From Dioszegia crocea (lineage: Eukaryota > Basidiomycota > Tremellomycetes > Tremellales > Bulleribasidiaceae), in contig BCKK01000012.1 of assembly GCA_001600615.1 (NCBI GenBank), positions 58,965 to 122,964 of the forward strand: DNA of 64,000 nucleotides. The letters run 5' to 3'. A program made the position numbers and the translations under genes. Under the pieces are notes generated by a model. That model saw nothing but the letters and a program-made list of their open reading frames with translations. It ran no database searches and had not been told where the DNA came from. Every line of letters starts with the position of its first letter. Within the stretch, counting starts at the first letter, position 1. Positions 1-11,018 of this stretch are shown in pieces.

Positions 1-1127
1 TTATCCCGCTTCTTCCTCCGGGCCTGCTTCGCCTGGACTTCCTCTGCTGATCTCAAGCGAAGGGCTACGACTGTCCGGTCGGATGTCTGGAGGAGGATTA
101 GAGGTTGGTTTGCGTGGAAGGCAATTTGGGTGATGGGGGATGTGGTAGGTGACAGTGGTAAAGTCGTGAGGGGTTCAATAAGTTTTGAGAGCTTGTAATC
201 AGCATAAGTCTGGAATCATAGACATACCTCTCCCTTCGCATTCTCAACCAGACCCTTCTCCAACGCTGCCTTTTCAATGACCCAAACTTTCCCCTCTCCA
301 TCTCCACTCCCCGTAATCAGCAACCACCGTCCCCTCACCCCCTCTTCCTCATCATCATCATCCACCTCTTCCCTTACTGCACAACTCAGCACCTCTCCTC
401 GGCCCACAACGACCGTCTGAACACAATGCTGTGTCCCCAAATCCCACAATTTGAGATATGTATCCCTGCTCGTCGACACGAGATATCCCGGATGAGAGCT
501 TACGCCCAATGTCGGATGAGGGATGAAGTGCAGACTCGTCACGGGTGCTCGATGTCCCTTTAACCTGAACAAGCCCACTTCCGCCACTCGGTCCCAAATC
601 ACAATCTCGCCCTCTGTCCCACCGCTAGCCAGGCGAGCGCCATCCTGATCCCACGAAAGGGCAGTGACGGACTTCTTGTGCCCGTTGAAAGTGACAGCTT
701 CCGACGTGCCTGCAGGCTCGGAGGCAGAGAAGTTCCATAGTCGGATCGAGCCGTCATTGTATGAAACGGCGAAGGTGCGCGGGGTGTTGGAGGTGGATGT
801 TGATGGGGTAGGGGCCGGGAGAATGCCAGTTACCGATGCGGTATGTGATGGCGAGTGCCACATTGACAGCTAAGATATTAGCCGAATGTACGCCGTGTTC
901 GCGCATTACTTAGCTTACCATCTCGCCGGTCTTTACATCCCACACTAGGACATCCTCCCATGCCGGTACGTATGCCAGTCGACCATCGAAGCTCGAGTTC
1001 GCGGTAGGCGAGCAAATGATCCCGAAAGCCTAGAGACATGAGCTTTTCTCTCCAGATCAAGCTGTACGCCCGGAAGCAGCGTTTGGCTTACCTGTGTAGG
1101 GCCATGGCGCATATAAGACTTGACCAT
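1..1127 (-). CDS. UTP12: UTP12/DIP2 (WDR3) U3 snoRNP WD40 protein, 5' part
   Basis: This is the N-terminal part of the UTP-B component Utp12/Dip2, a tandem WD40 protein of the nucleolar small-subunit processome that acts in 18S pre-rRNA processing. The start at 1127 gives MVKSYMRHGPTQ, followed after an intron by an exon reading AFGIICSP...WEDVLVWDVKTGEM, which is the typical family N-terminus. After a second intron the long exon (about 863-216) carries WD repeats (IRLWNF, IVIWDR, LKLWDL, KVWVIE) with GH dipeptides ahead of each blade. An acidic DDDDEEE loop lies between blades. The gene continues past base 1 of the window, so the remaining blades and the C-terminal Utp12 domain are not visible. 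The family assignment is from N-terminal sequence pattern and repeat order; no search was run. Confidence 0.85.
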
Positions 1128-1308
1128 AGCGCGTATAGATGGGGATGTTTACAGATGTATGCGAGGAGTGAAATTTTTGTTAGTAAGATGGCCAATCACG
1201 TGACTCCCACGCCACCATGACGTAATCCTCCCCTCTACCATCCTTTGGGCCAAAGTGGCACCACCTTGTCGACATCCCCCTACCCTATACAAGACCGCCA
1301 CACTCACA

Positions 1309-3036
1309 ATGAGTACTACTGGAGAGCTTCCAGAGCTACAGAGCGTCCCAGATGATGATGGTTCGGCTGTACTTACTTCCCCCGTGGAAGCGGCGGTGGT
1401 AAATACTGCCCGACCCACTGCGGCCGCTACTCGCCATCGTCGATCACCGTCCGATATCAAGCCCCAGACACCCGCTGCGAGGCGAATGAGCATGAGTGCT
1501 ACGCCACAAGTCATCAAGGGGAGAGTGGACGGGAGTGTGGTCTTGGCACTGAGAAGATTGGGTTCGAGCGTTCAGGGAATAACAAGACGGCCATTACTCG
1601 TCATGGCGGCCCTATTATCCACTATAGTCCTGTAAGTACCCCCCTTACCCTAAGTCTCCCCTGCTAATAACTCAGCTCCGCCACAGCCTACTCCTCCATC
1701 CACTCCATCGCACTCAATACTTCCCTCTACCCTTCTCCTCAACGTACAGCCTATTTCGCCCAAAAGACCAACATCTTCAACCAATACTTTGTCAAACTAG
1801 CCTGGCTCCACACTTCCATCATCTACCTCCCCCACCTCTTCACTTCACCCACTGCGACCCTCTTACCCAACCTATGGTCATACCTCCTCTCCACAGCATT
1901 CTGGGCGGTATTCACCACCTGGTTCTTTGGTCGAGGGCTAGGCGATCGGATAATAGAACTAAGCGGAGGGAAATGTGTGATTGCCTTACCTGCCAAATGG
2001 GGTCTGGTCAGAGAGACAGTTGAAGAAATGATGACTCTTGTCCCTGCTTCTGTCGGGGCATCACTCTTATCGTCTACTATCGACGCTACAACTTCTTCAC
2101 TTGCCGAAACTGCAAATTTACCCCCAGCGGACGATACACTCTACCTCTCCGTCCCTTCTTCACTCTGTACATCCCACGCAGCCCTCACTCCTAAATCTCA
2201 ACCTGACATCTTTGCCATTCTTTCCAACCTACCCTTTCCCCAATCGGTATATAACGATTCGGAACGGCCTACACTGGCTATTCCAAAACCGAGATGGTAT
2301 AGGGGACATGACATATCCGGACATGTCTTTATCCTTACCCTTTCGACATTGCTGTTGACTCGTCGGCTACTCCCTACATGGAAGAGATGGCTGGGTAGGA
2401 CGACAGGGGCGAGGGTCGGATCGTCCGAAGGAGGGGTATCGCCGAATGACCAGTGGAGCCGGCGGGTCCATGCCACATTGACCATATTGGGGACGGCGCT
2501 AGTGGGGCTCTGGCTCTGGATGACAGCAATGACGGCGATCTACTTCCATAACCCACAAGAGAAGATATCAGGCTTGGGTGAGTGGTTTTTCTGCTTCTAA
2601 TTTATACGTTGTGTGTCTACCTTCAACTTTCTACCCACTTCCAACCTCGATCTACTCTCCTGCCCTCTGTACCCTTTTCGACCTACCTTCCCCCTCTGAT
2701 CCCTCTTCCTTAACTTTCCGTCACCTAGCCTGTTCCAAGATTTTCCCTTACCTTTCCTCCTTATTTCTAAAATCGTGATATGATATCGTATGGCCACCAG
2801 AAGATTTTTAAGCTTACACCTCAGCGCTGGGCCTAACTTCGGCTCTACTCGTCGATCTGCTCACCCCCTCTTCTACCACATTTACCTCTCCCCGGACCTC
2901 TTCGAATTCTCAGGTGGGGAAAGCGAGGATGTCGCCTGGTCTGGATGAGAATGGGGCGAGGAGAGGAAGGGATGGCGTCGGTGCGATAGCAGAGGGGCCG
3001 GAAGTTGATTTGGACGGGAAGGAGAAGGCGGAATGA
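1309..3036 (+). CDS. SCS3: FIT/Scs3 family ER membrane protein (lipid droplet formation)
   Basis: Three exons join in frame: 1309-1631, 1676-2577 and 2825-3036. The protein has a polar N-terminus of about 90 residues with SP/TP sites. Several hydrophobic segments follow, including LLVMAALLSTIVL, the WLHTSIIYLPHLF region and VFILTLSTLLL. The family signature WYRGHDISGHVFILTL lies at about 2305-2345. FIT proteins are ER-resident, have a lipid-phosphatase-like fold, cleave acyl-CoA and are needed for lipid droplet emergence and ER phospholipid balance (family knowledge). The histidines of GHDISGH are the expected conserved site. Intron 2 (2578-2824, 247 nt) is much longer than its neighbours. 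The C-terminus is a short polar tail ending GKEKAE. The exact yeast-style name (SCS3 or YFT2) is less certain than the family. Confidence 0.83.
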
Positions 3037-3354
3037 TGAGATGAGGTTACGCACCTGCCGATGGAAACGGACTATGAGATCGGTGGATGGCGCACAGGGA
3101 AAAGGCATACAGGGGAAAGGGGGAAAGGCTGATTATGCTCGCTCGTGTGGTCTCGCTGATTGCTGAGTCTATGACTAATCTTCACTGACTTCGGACTCAC
3201 AACAAAGACCGCACAGGAAACTTATGCACAACTCTGAATCAAAGTTCCAGCTCTATGAACAACGACTACCTATCCACAACCACAAAATATACCCATCCAT
3301 CAAGCCCCTGCAAATGGTAACTGAGTGGTGTTTCTTGTCCCTTCACCGAGACTT

Positions 3355-4347
3355 TCAGTGCCTTCTCCTCTTTCCCTTCCCGCCCTGGCGGCTGGTTTCC
3401 CCACCTCCGCTTCCGGACATGGCAAGCAGTCCGTACTGCAAGTCGTCACGTCGCTGCCACTCGCGGTTGTGCTGAGGATCGTAATCGCCTGGCATCAAGA
3501 TATCGCTCCCGTCGTCGGGTGGTGCCCAATAGGGTCGATTGTAGCTCTCCACCTCCATCTCGGCGTCACGCATCCTCGCCCGGCTCCAATCCTCCTTTCC
3601 CCTATCCTGGTTTCGAACCACTCCCTCCTCGTCCACCTGAGTCATCTCACTCGTCTCTCCATTGCGCCTGTTCGCTTCTTCCCGCAAACCTCGTTTCTCG
3701 CTTGCTCTTTCCAGATAGAGCTCCTGGAACGGCAACAGCAACTCCCACAGTGATTTCTGGATAGATTAGCACAGGTCAAAATGATCGACAAACCCATTGC
3801 TCGACTTAGACTAGCATCCAAACGCACCTTTGTACCATCACTCGAAGATCCAGCGTCCACGCTCCCCTCAGCTCGCGCCTCAGTCCGGTCTGTGTCGAGT
3901 TGAGCGAATGTTTCGGTAACATCACGTCCGTCTTGCGCATGAAGCACCATATCCGTCCACTTGACGAACTCATCCGAGGTGATGGACTCGAGCATCTTGC
4001 TCCTGTCTTCCTTCTTCAACTTCCAGTCCTTGAGACTCCAAGTGCTGCCCGAAAGGCCTGCGCCTTGCCACTCTTCCGAAGTGTACTTCTGGTACTGACA
4101 TTGAGCTTTGTCGCTCTCGATGAAGACGACATAAACCGAGTCAGTATCTTGATCAATGATACTGCCGCAGATCTCCAGCAAGAGGGGGTTGAGGGAGCGC
4201 TTGCGATTGACCGTATCCCATGGAAATGAACTCGGGCCCGCTCCTCGTACTTGGACACCCGCCTCAGTCGCTTTGCGGAGAGTCTGCCATGTGGATGAGA
4301 GCACTCTGCGTGCGTCCAGCCTGTGACTCTTTGGTGAGTTTGACCAT
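3355..4347 (-). CDS. Unrecognised protein, N-terminus unresolved
   Basis: I do not recognise this protein. A convincing coding frame runs from about 4330 down to 3827. Examples are DSVYVVFIESDKAQCQYQKY, SEEWQGAGLSGSTWSLKDW and SDEFVKWTDMVLHAQDG. An intron with donor GTGCGT (about 3826-3753) joins it to a second exon (KSLWELLLPFQELYLERA...) that ends at 3355 in a charged KGKRRRH tail. The C-terminal half is hydrophilic and rich in R, E and D. The best ATG (4345-4347, MVKLTKESQ) sits just after UTR-like sequence but is one frame away from the good coding frame, and no plausible intron reconciles them. The start is therefore open: a frameshift, a sequence error or an unseen exon. The gene is followed downstream by another unknown gene in the same orientation. 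Confidence 0.55.
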
Positions 4348-5414
4348 TACGGGCGGCCGCGGAATGGTTGATTGGCGGTGAGGGAGGAGTGGGCGAGGTG
4401 AATCACAGGGAGAGGTTGGGAGACAACGAGTCGATTGTCAGCGTGCGTGATCGACCGTTCAAAAGGCGATTCGTGGTAAGAGCTGAGGAATCAGGCTAGC
4501 AACACTGTTCAGATCGGGGGAAATAGCAAAGAGCAACGATTCTTTGACTGGCGGCTTGATGTGTCAGAGCTGAGGAGGAACTAGCGCAGCATGACTCGTC
4601 CCTGGTTGTCAAAGGTAGTATAGGCAAGGCGCAATAGAGGGCCCGGACGAGGGTTGCGACTAGGATCCACATGTGTGTGCAAGAGCTTTGCATACCTTTG
4701 ATTTTCATCCCTCACGATACGTCCACACGTGTACCGGTCCGCCAGTGCACCAGCAAGGCAGTGTATGCAGACGGGGAGTACAACAAGGGATTATTTTCAT
4801 GGCACAAATCGCAGCATATCCTGGCATTAATGCCACCGGCCCTTATACAAGAGTCATGTGCACACGGCTCAGGCGCCATGATTCATACGTTCAAGTAGGT
4901 GAGGACTCGAAATTAGCGAGAAGCAGTGGAGCTTGATGAATGGCCTCAGTCCATGAGAGGAGCAGCATGATGTCCTGAGTCCTCGAGTCTTCATTCGGTC
5001 TAACAGTGATCAATTTTCAAAAGTATCACTGAGATGGATCGTCAGTCAGAGGTATCGATACGTCCACTGATCATTCATCCCCTAGGGTTTCTACAGAGTC
5101 CAAGAGCAGAATTCAGAATTCCCAAAGCGCCGATTACATGTACAACACAACCCTGAGAATGACGCCGTGTACTGACGCGTCAAGACATCATTTCACTCTA
5201 GCTATACCCGAATTGACCAAAATATTCACATTCCGATCTACGTTACCGACCCATCTACCAAGATATGCACATTCCCATCTATATCTACGATACGTCTCAT
5301 CATTGCCCCGCAGTTGATATACACAGAACCCGACCACATACCCCCAGCGATCATTAGTTCCCCAGCGGCGCTTGCTCCGAACTCCATATGATCTGAAGAA
5401 CGAACCCCTTTTGC
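4348..5414. other. Intergenic, no gene seen
   Basis: About 1.07 kb between two unknown minus-strand genes. It contains only short ORFs (under 90 aa) without recognisable protein character or good splice continuity. It holds the promoter of the 3355-4347 gene and the 3' UTR of the 5415-6429 gene. I see no tRNA-like or repeat structure. Confidence 0.5.
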
Positions 5415-6429
5415 TCAATTGGTTTCATCCCCAATCTCGAACGCGTACGGCCTCTCATCGTCATTTTCGTAATCTATACTTCCATCACCGTAATCATACG
5501 CGTCGCCGTTGACAATCTGATTGTCCTCGACGCCCGTGGTGGTTTGGTCGGTACCACTACCCGTAAAGAGCCCTAAGTCATTCGCGCCTTGTCCTTGATC
5601 ACCCGTTGATTCCGCATCGCGCCAATCTTCTGAATTTGGGCGATGTGTCTTGTAGGCCCAAGATATCTCCGACCCAGTGTCGCTCAGCACATAAGCACCT
5701 TCACCGTCTCCCGTCTCCCCCTCGACGCCGCTCATTCCCCCCTGAGGAGCTTGCATCGTTGCGCTCCCTGCTCCTGTCCTATCTTGTCTCTGTTCCCATT
5801 CTCGCCGCCTAGAACTCATGCTGCTAAGGTTTGCCAGCTTCTTCTTGCGATCTTCCCCCGTCAAAGTCGGGTCGTCCTTCAATGCCTTCCGCCGCTCTCT
5901 CTCCCAATCTTTAGTACCCTCGTGCAAAGGTTGCTGGAATTTCTTTGACTCGAGCTCGCTCAACCATTTGGACAAAGGCTCTTTGGGGTGAGCCGTCCCA
6001 CTGCTGCTCAGGCTGTTCAGGTCTTGCCAAGTGAGGATCGCATGTCGGAGAGGGAATTTGGCCTTCCGGGGAACAGAAGCATTGAGAAGCAGAACGCACA
6101 AGTCTTGTTTCGGGATCTCGCTCTCGGCGATCTTTTCTTCCAGATCTGTGAGGTATCCGGCACTGTAACTGTCCTTGACCATGCGTGAACCCTTCTCCTT
6201 GGAAACTTCATAGAAGCACGTATATCCGGTGTCTTGCGCAGACAGTCTTCTGTACGCCTCGTCCCGCTTGACGTAGCCTTCTGCCTTGTTGATTGATTTT
6301 GTCCTGGTCTTTGCAGCTGCCCTGGCGGCATCGTTGCCGATCACTTCTAACCCGTCAATCTCTGCATATGATCCAACTTAGAAAGGATCGGAATCACTCA
6401 CTGCCCTTTTCACGCCGCTGTCGAGGCAT
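5415..6429 (-). CDS. Unrecognised charged protein
   Basis: Two exons are visible. Exon 1 is 6429-6402 (MPRQRREKG). A short intron (6401-6362, GTGAGT...CAG) joins in phase to IDGLEVIGNDAARAAAK and the long exon that ends at 5415. The N-terminal 130 residues look ordered (TGYTCFYEVSKEKG, QDLCVLLLNASVP, FPLRHAILTWQDL). The rest is polar and acidic, with a basic stretch (DWERERRKALKDD, EDRKKKL) and a D/Y/E-rich C-terminus ending in FEIGDETN. I see no catalytic motif, signal peptide or membrane segment. The R/K-rich N-terminus followed by an acidic tail would fit a nuclear or nucleic-acid-associated protein, but that is speculation. It shares general layout with the 3355-4347 gene, but I could not align them convincingly. 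Confidence 0.6.
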
Positions 6430-7204
6430 GCTGTTGTGTAAGGCCTCTGAGAGCCTAGACAAATGTCAGATCAGGATCTCCATGCAGAGTTGTCAGTACG
6501 TGTGTGCGGCGCCGATAACTCACGTCTCGCTTCGATCCAGGTTCGGGCAGCGAGAGGGATAATTGTATGGCAGGGGAAGGAGTGTAAATGTAAGTGAAGA
6601 ACGATATATGAGGTTGAGAGGGTGGGATCATTCTTTGCCCCTCTCTTATAGGACTGGGTGTACTCCGTGCGCGCTCAGCGCTAAAGACGGGGCTACGCCA
6701 TGAATGGAAGAGATCACTGACCCCTGGCTTCGTGTCCCGTTCCAGCTGTGTCTCCTTTCAGTTTCGGGGGCTTTATTTGTTTTATTGTTCACAGGAAAGG
6801 CGAGTCGGCGCAGATAGTGAGGTATTGATAGGAGAGGCAAGTTCCGGCGCCAGCCGACCAGCAGGATGCTGCTTTGAAAAGCAGATCGGAGCCTTCGGGT
6901 GGCAAAAGTGCCACTCTGACAGTGCCACATGCAGTGTCCGCATAAGCTCGTCCGCCGGAGCTACCTTACGATACATCCAATCAATCACGTCGCTATCAAA
7001 AATAGTGCATCTGATATCTCGCAAAGACTACGATCACGACGAGGATCGATAAAACCCAGCCAACGCATATCTGACCGTCCTGCTAACTCCAGCTTATTAC
7101 ATCAACATCTGCAAGTCCACAGTCTCAGCCAGTCAAGTCCAACTCTTCCAAGTCAGCTATATATCATATGTGAGACGAGAGACGGGATCATGCAAACTCA
7201 CCAT
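6430..7204. other. Intergenic, no gene seen
   Basis: About 775 bp between the 5' end of the 5415-6429 gene and the 3' end of the MFS transporter. ORFs here are short and lack protein character, so the stretch probably holds only promoter and 3' UTR sequence. Confidence 0.45.
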
Positions 7205-8886
7205 TCAAAGAACATATCTGAAGTCGGGGTTCTCAAATTCGGTCAAATCCAACATTCCCGCTTCGGCCCCACGCTTCTCGTCGACCGGCACACCACCCGC
7301 TCGCTTGTCCCGCCTCCTGTTATCGTTCCACATGTATAGACCGAGAGTGATGTGGCAGCCAAATTTGACGCAGTAGCTGGCGAGCATGGCGGCTGTGGCG
7401 CTTCGGTACCGTGGTGCTTCGGCTGGATATACGAATTGGGGACCGGCAATATTTCCCGCGCAGTAGGCACAGAAGATTAAGCCGGAGCTGAAATATTAGC
7501 ACAGGTTGTAAAGAATCGAGTTAAGCTAAGATACAAACTCACGTAAACTGCTTCTTGGTATACCCACCAATGTTACTGGAGATCATTACCAGACCCAAGA
7601 CAAACCCGATGGATTGGAAGTTTGTGAACCAGAGAGCGACGAGACGAGGCCATTTGGCGCTGTCGGGGAGGTAGGCAAGGCATGCTGATGCAATGACGCA
7701 GACGACATTGCCGAATGTGCACATGATGATGCGGGTGTTGGCGAACCGAGTTGCGACCCATCCGGCCCCGATGACCCCAATCATCTGGAACAGATTACGG
7801 ACGACGTCAAGGAGTGTGACTTGTAGCTCTGTGAAACCGAGATCTCGTATGATGACGGTGGAGAAGTTGGAGAGAACGCCGGTGGGGATAGAGGTGGCGA
7901 AGGTGGCTCCGAAGAGTAGCCAAGTTTTGGGATCGAGAAGGGCTGCCCAAACGTGATTGGGCTTAAACTTCTTTGACTTTATACCGACCATACCAGCAGA
8001 CACTCGCTGGACGGCGATGAATTTCTGCTCTTGGTTGAGCCAGAAAGCCTTGGCAGGGGAGTCGGAGAGGAAGAAGTAGAGGACAAAGGACCAGACCATG
8101 GTGATGGCGCCGAGGATGTAAAAGATGACTGCCCAGTTGGGCACCGCAGGGGTAGAGGTGCGGGTGGCGATACCAGTGGCAATGAAGCCGCCAATGATAC
8201 CGCCGAGACCGAGGGCAGAGTACCACAGGGTCTGTCGGTTGGGAGTTTCCTTCTTGGTATACCAGAAGCCCGTCATGAGGTTCAGACCTGGAGTGACGAC
8301 GGCCTCCATCATACCAAGAGCGATCCGTACCGCCAAGGCCGATTTGAAATCGAGAGCTTGGGTAGAGAGGAGGACGACGAGACCCCAAAAGAGGCAGCAG
8401 ATGCCGAGGACGCGTCCGGCAGGGAAACGACCGAGGAGATAACCCATAGGGAATTGGGCGACGAGGTATCCGATGTAAAATCCCCCGCCGAGCCAAGAGT
8501 AATCGGACCCCTTCAGACCGAGGGCAGCCTGATAGCCGAAGAGATTGGCATAGTTGAGAGCGGATTTGTCCATGAATTGTAGACATTGGGTGAATGTGAA
8601 GATGGGGAGGATAAAGAGGTCGATACGACGTAGGACTCGTTTGGATTCGGCGGGAGTCTGCTCGTTAGCCTTGTTTCAGCTCGGAAATTCGACTCACTGG
8701 CTCATACCCCGCATCCTGCGCCGCCTTGAAAGTATTGTAGCCGACTTGATCACTGTCCTCGCGGATAGTATCAAGTTCAGGCTGATGCTCTAGCATCTCA
8801 GGATTGAGCTTTGTGTCGGATGCCATGGATTTTTGGCGGTCCATGGCGATGTGCTGCGGAAGGGGAGTTGGTGTAAAGGTGGACAT
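7205..8886 (-). CDS. MFS anion:cation symporter, allantoate permease (Dal5/Tna1-like) family
   Basis: A plasma-membrane major-facilitator transporter of the Dal5/allantoate-nicotinate family, which imports small carboxylates, vitamins or ureides (family knowledge). The start at 8886 gives MSTFTPTPLPQHIAMD. A cytosolic N-terminus leads to the family hallmark RRIDLFILPIFTFTQCLQFMDKSALNYANLFG before TM1. Later hallmarks are YIGYLVAQFPMGYLLGRFPAGR and the loop after TM5, TGFWYTKKE. The 12-TM pattern continues through SNIGGYTKKQFT, then an intron (about 7542-7493) and GLIFCAYCAGNIAGPQF. The final segment CHITLGLYMWNDNRRRDKRAG leads to a cytosolic tail ending DLTEFENPDFRYVL, typical of this family. 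It is divergent from the lyase at 9325 across a 438-bp promoter, which suggests it imports that pathway's substrate. Confidence 0.87.
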
Positions 8887-9324
8887 CGTGCTTGGACAGA
8901 GGGATGGGTGAGGCACGAGGGTTAGTGGGGCTCATCATGGACCCCACACTGGACATGTTATATGAGACCTGCATGTAGGAGTAATGCAGCAACAGGAGTG
9001 GGGAGAAGCGGTATTGGCGAGAACTCGGCGGCATTCGGTATCTAGATGCCGCCTAGATATGCCACTTGTGGTAATTCAAGATTGCCGAAGGTGTGCCGAA
9101 CGCCGCATGCCTCCACATACCGATAACGATAACCTGATGCGAATGCCGCTGAGTGGCCACTTGCCGCCTAGGTTCCGCTAGTAGACCGAACGCCATCTCT
9201 CATCTGCCGCCATATAACAGCTACCTAGCCTGCCTACCATGCGCCTTCCATCAGTAACATACTGCCCTCTGATCCTTCCCTCCCATCTGCCCATCACAGA
9301 AATCTACAAAGCTCGCCATTCACC
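8887..9324. promoter_or_regulatory. Divergent promoter with repeated TGCCG(CC) motifs and an inverted repeat
   Basis: This is the shared upstream region of the transporter (-) and lyase (+). It contains a perfect 8-bp inverted repeat, GGCGGCAT (9027-9034) and ATGCCGCC (9046-9053), with 11 nt between the arms. Further direct copies are TGCCGC at 9144-9149, TGCCGCC at 9162-9168 and TGCCGCC at 9205-9211. Additional TGCCGA/CCGAACGCC variants fall between about 9083 and 9194. Paired CGG/CCG half-sites are the usual target of fungal Zn2Cys6 regulators (established), and such a regulator is encoded next door at 11019-13249. That it binds here is inference. Confidence 0.6.
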
Positions 9325-10980
9325 ATGAACGATACCATCTCCGCATATGACTCGAGCCTCTTCAAGAACATCTTTACCTCGGATGAGATGAGGAAAGAGT
9401 TCAGTGAGTCTTTTCGCTGTGGCCAAAGCTCCTGCTGATTTCTTTAGCTGATAGAGCCTACGTGACCCGCTGCGTTCAGGCCGAAGTAGCTCTCGCAACC
9501 GCCCAAGCCACCATTGGGGTCATCCCTTCCGATGCCGCCCAGCAGATCGCCAACAGCTGCTCCGTCGACAAGCTAGACTTTGATCGTCTTCGCACCGAGA
9601 CTGGTATCGTCGGCTATCCTATCCTTCCCCTCATCCGTCAGTTGGACGCCATGTGTTCCGGCGAAAGCGGAAAGTATCTACACTGGGGAGCTACCACCCA
9701 AGATGTGAGTCTTGTATCTTTGGCTCCTGTCAACAAACTAATCTTGTAGATCATGGACCTCGCGAGTGTCCTGCAGATGCAAGCCGGTCTTGACATCATT
9801 GAGGGTCAGATTCAGACATTCCGCACTATCCTCGCCGATCTTTCTGTTAAGCATCGCGATACCCCAATGGCCGGTCGGACCCATCTCCAACATGCCCTCC
9901 CCATCACATTCGGTTACAAGACCGCGGTCTATCTTTCAGCGTTCGACCGACACTATGAGCGTCTTCAGCAGCTCAAGCCGCGCGCCCTCTTGGTCCAGTT
10001 TGGGGGCGCAGCGGGCACACTGGCTTCGCTTGGCTCGGATGACTCGGGATTGAGGGTTCGTGAGCAGCTCGCAAAGGACTTGAATATGACCAATCCGCCC
10101 ATATCGTGGCATGTGGTCAGGGACGGTGTCGCTGAGATTGTCTCTTTCCTCTCTGTGAGTCTGACAGTGTTTTAGGTTCTAGTTCAAGCTGATGCCCCAG
10201 TTGGTAGGGGGTACACTAGGCAAGATCGCCCTTGACATCATGATCATGTGCTCGAACGAATTCTCCGAGGTCCAGGAACCCTTCGTCCCTCACCGCGGCG
10301 CCTCTTCTACCATGCCCCAGAAGCGTAACCCCATTTCCTCCGAAGCCATCCTCGCTGCGTCCAAGCTCCTCCGCTCTCATGCCTCCCTCGCCCAAGATGC
10401 CATGGTGGCTGACTTTGAACGAGCGTCGGGTCCATGGCATCTCGAGTGGGTGTGCGTTCCCGAGGCGTTCTGTGTGGCAAGTGGTGCCTTATCTCAAGCC
10501 ATTTTTGCTATCGGCGGTCTGTGCGTGGATGAAGAGTAAGTTCCTATTCAACAGGCTGTCCTCATAAGCAAAGGCATCCGCTGACCCTTCAGCCGAATGC
10601 TTGTCAATCTCAACAGCTCGAGAGGTCTCATTGTCGGTGAAGCAGTCATGATGGGCATCGCTCCCATTGTCGGTCGAAACGCTGCGCACGACATCGTCTA
10701 CTCCGCTTGCAAGGACTGTATCGAGGACGGGCAGTCCACCTTGTACGACCGTCTGAGCACCCGGTCTGACGTGACGGACCGTATTTCCGACACCGAACTC
10801 AAACGGCTGTGCGATCCAGTCAACTACCTCGGTGCTGCTGCCCAAATGGTCGACGACGTGCTCGCCTCGGTACCCAGACCTGGAGGAGGCAGGGTGAATG
10901 GGGTCAGTAAAGTTAACGGGGTAAATGGCACTGGCAAGGTCAATGGTAATGGTGCCAGCAAGGTGAATGGTATTCATTAG
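9325..10980 (+). CDS. Fumarase/aspartase-superfamily lyase (CMLE/adenylosuccinate-lyase-like)
   Basis: About five introns interrupt the gene. It starts MNDTISAYDSSLFKNIFTSDEM. Superfamily motifs appear in the usual order: GKYLHWGATTQD (first conserved region), GRTHLQHALPITFGYK (second region, with the catalytic-type THLQ) and the signature loop GASSTMPQKRNPISSE (third region). An ADSL_C-like end follows, RGLIVGEAVMMGIAPIVGRNAAHDIVY. The arrangement fits bacterial-type 3-carboxy-cis,cis-muconate cycloisomerase and relatives rather than eukaryotic purine ADE13. Such enzymes add or remove a carboxylate or amine across a C-C bond. The substrate is unknown. The C-terminus carries a low-complexity tail of repeated VNG/KVNG units (about 10895-10977) that is not part of the family fold. 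It shares a promoter with the MFS transporter and is tail-to-tail with the Zn2Cys6 regulator, 38 bp away. Confidence 0.85.
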
Positions 10981-11018
10981 TCACATTGTATCGTTTACAT
11001 ATGTATTCCTTCTTGGCT

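Noticed and set aside
3355..6429. The two unknown genes as tandem paralogs
   Set aside because: Only loose similarity in layout (ordered N-terminus, charged tail); I could not find a convincing run of matching motifs.
8031..8582. 183-aa plus-strand ORF rich in D, E and R
   Set aside because: Exact antisense shadow of the MFS transporter exon; the charged composition follows from the opposite strand's hydrophobic codons.
9325..10980. Housekeeping adenylosuccinate lyase ADE13
   Set aside because: Although the signature loop is shared, the N-terminal and second conserved regions fit the CMLE-like branch better, and the genomic setting with a transporter and Zn2Cys6 factor suggests catabolism.
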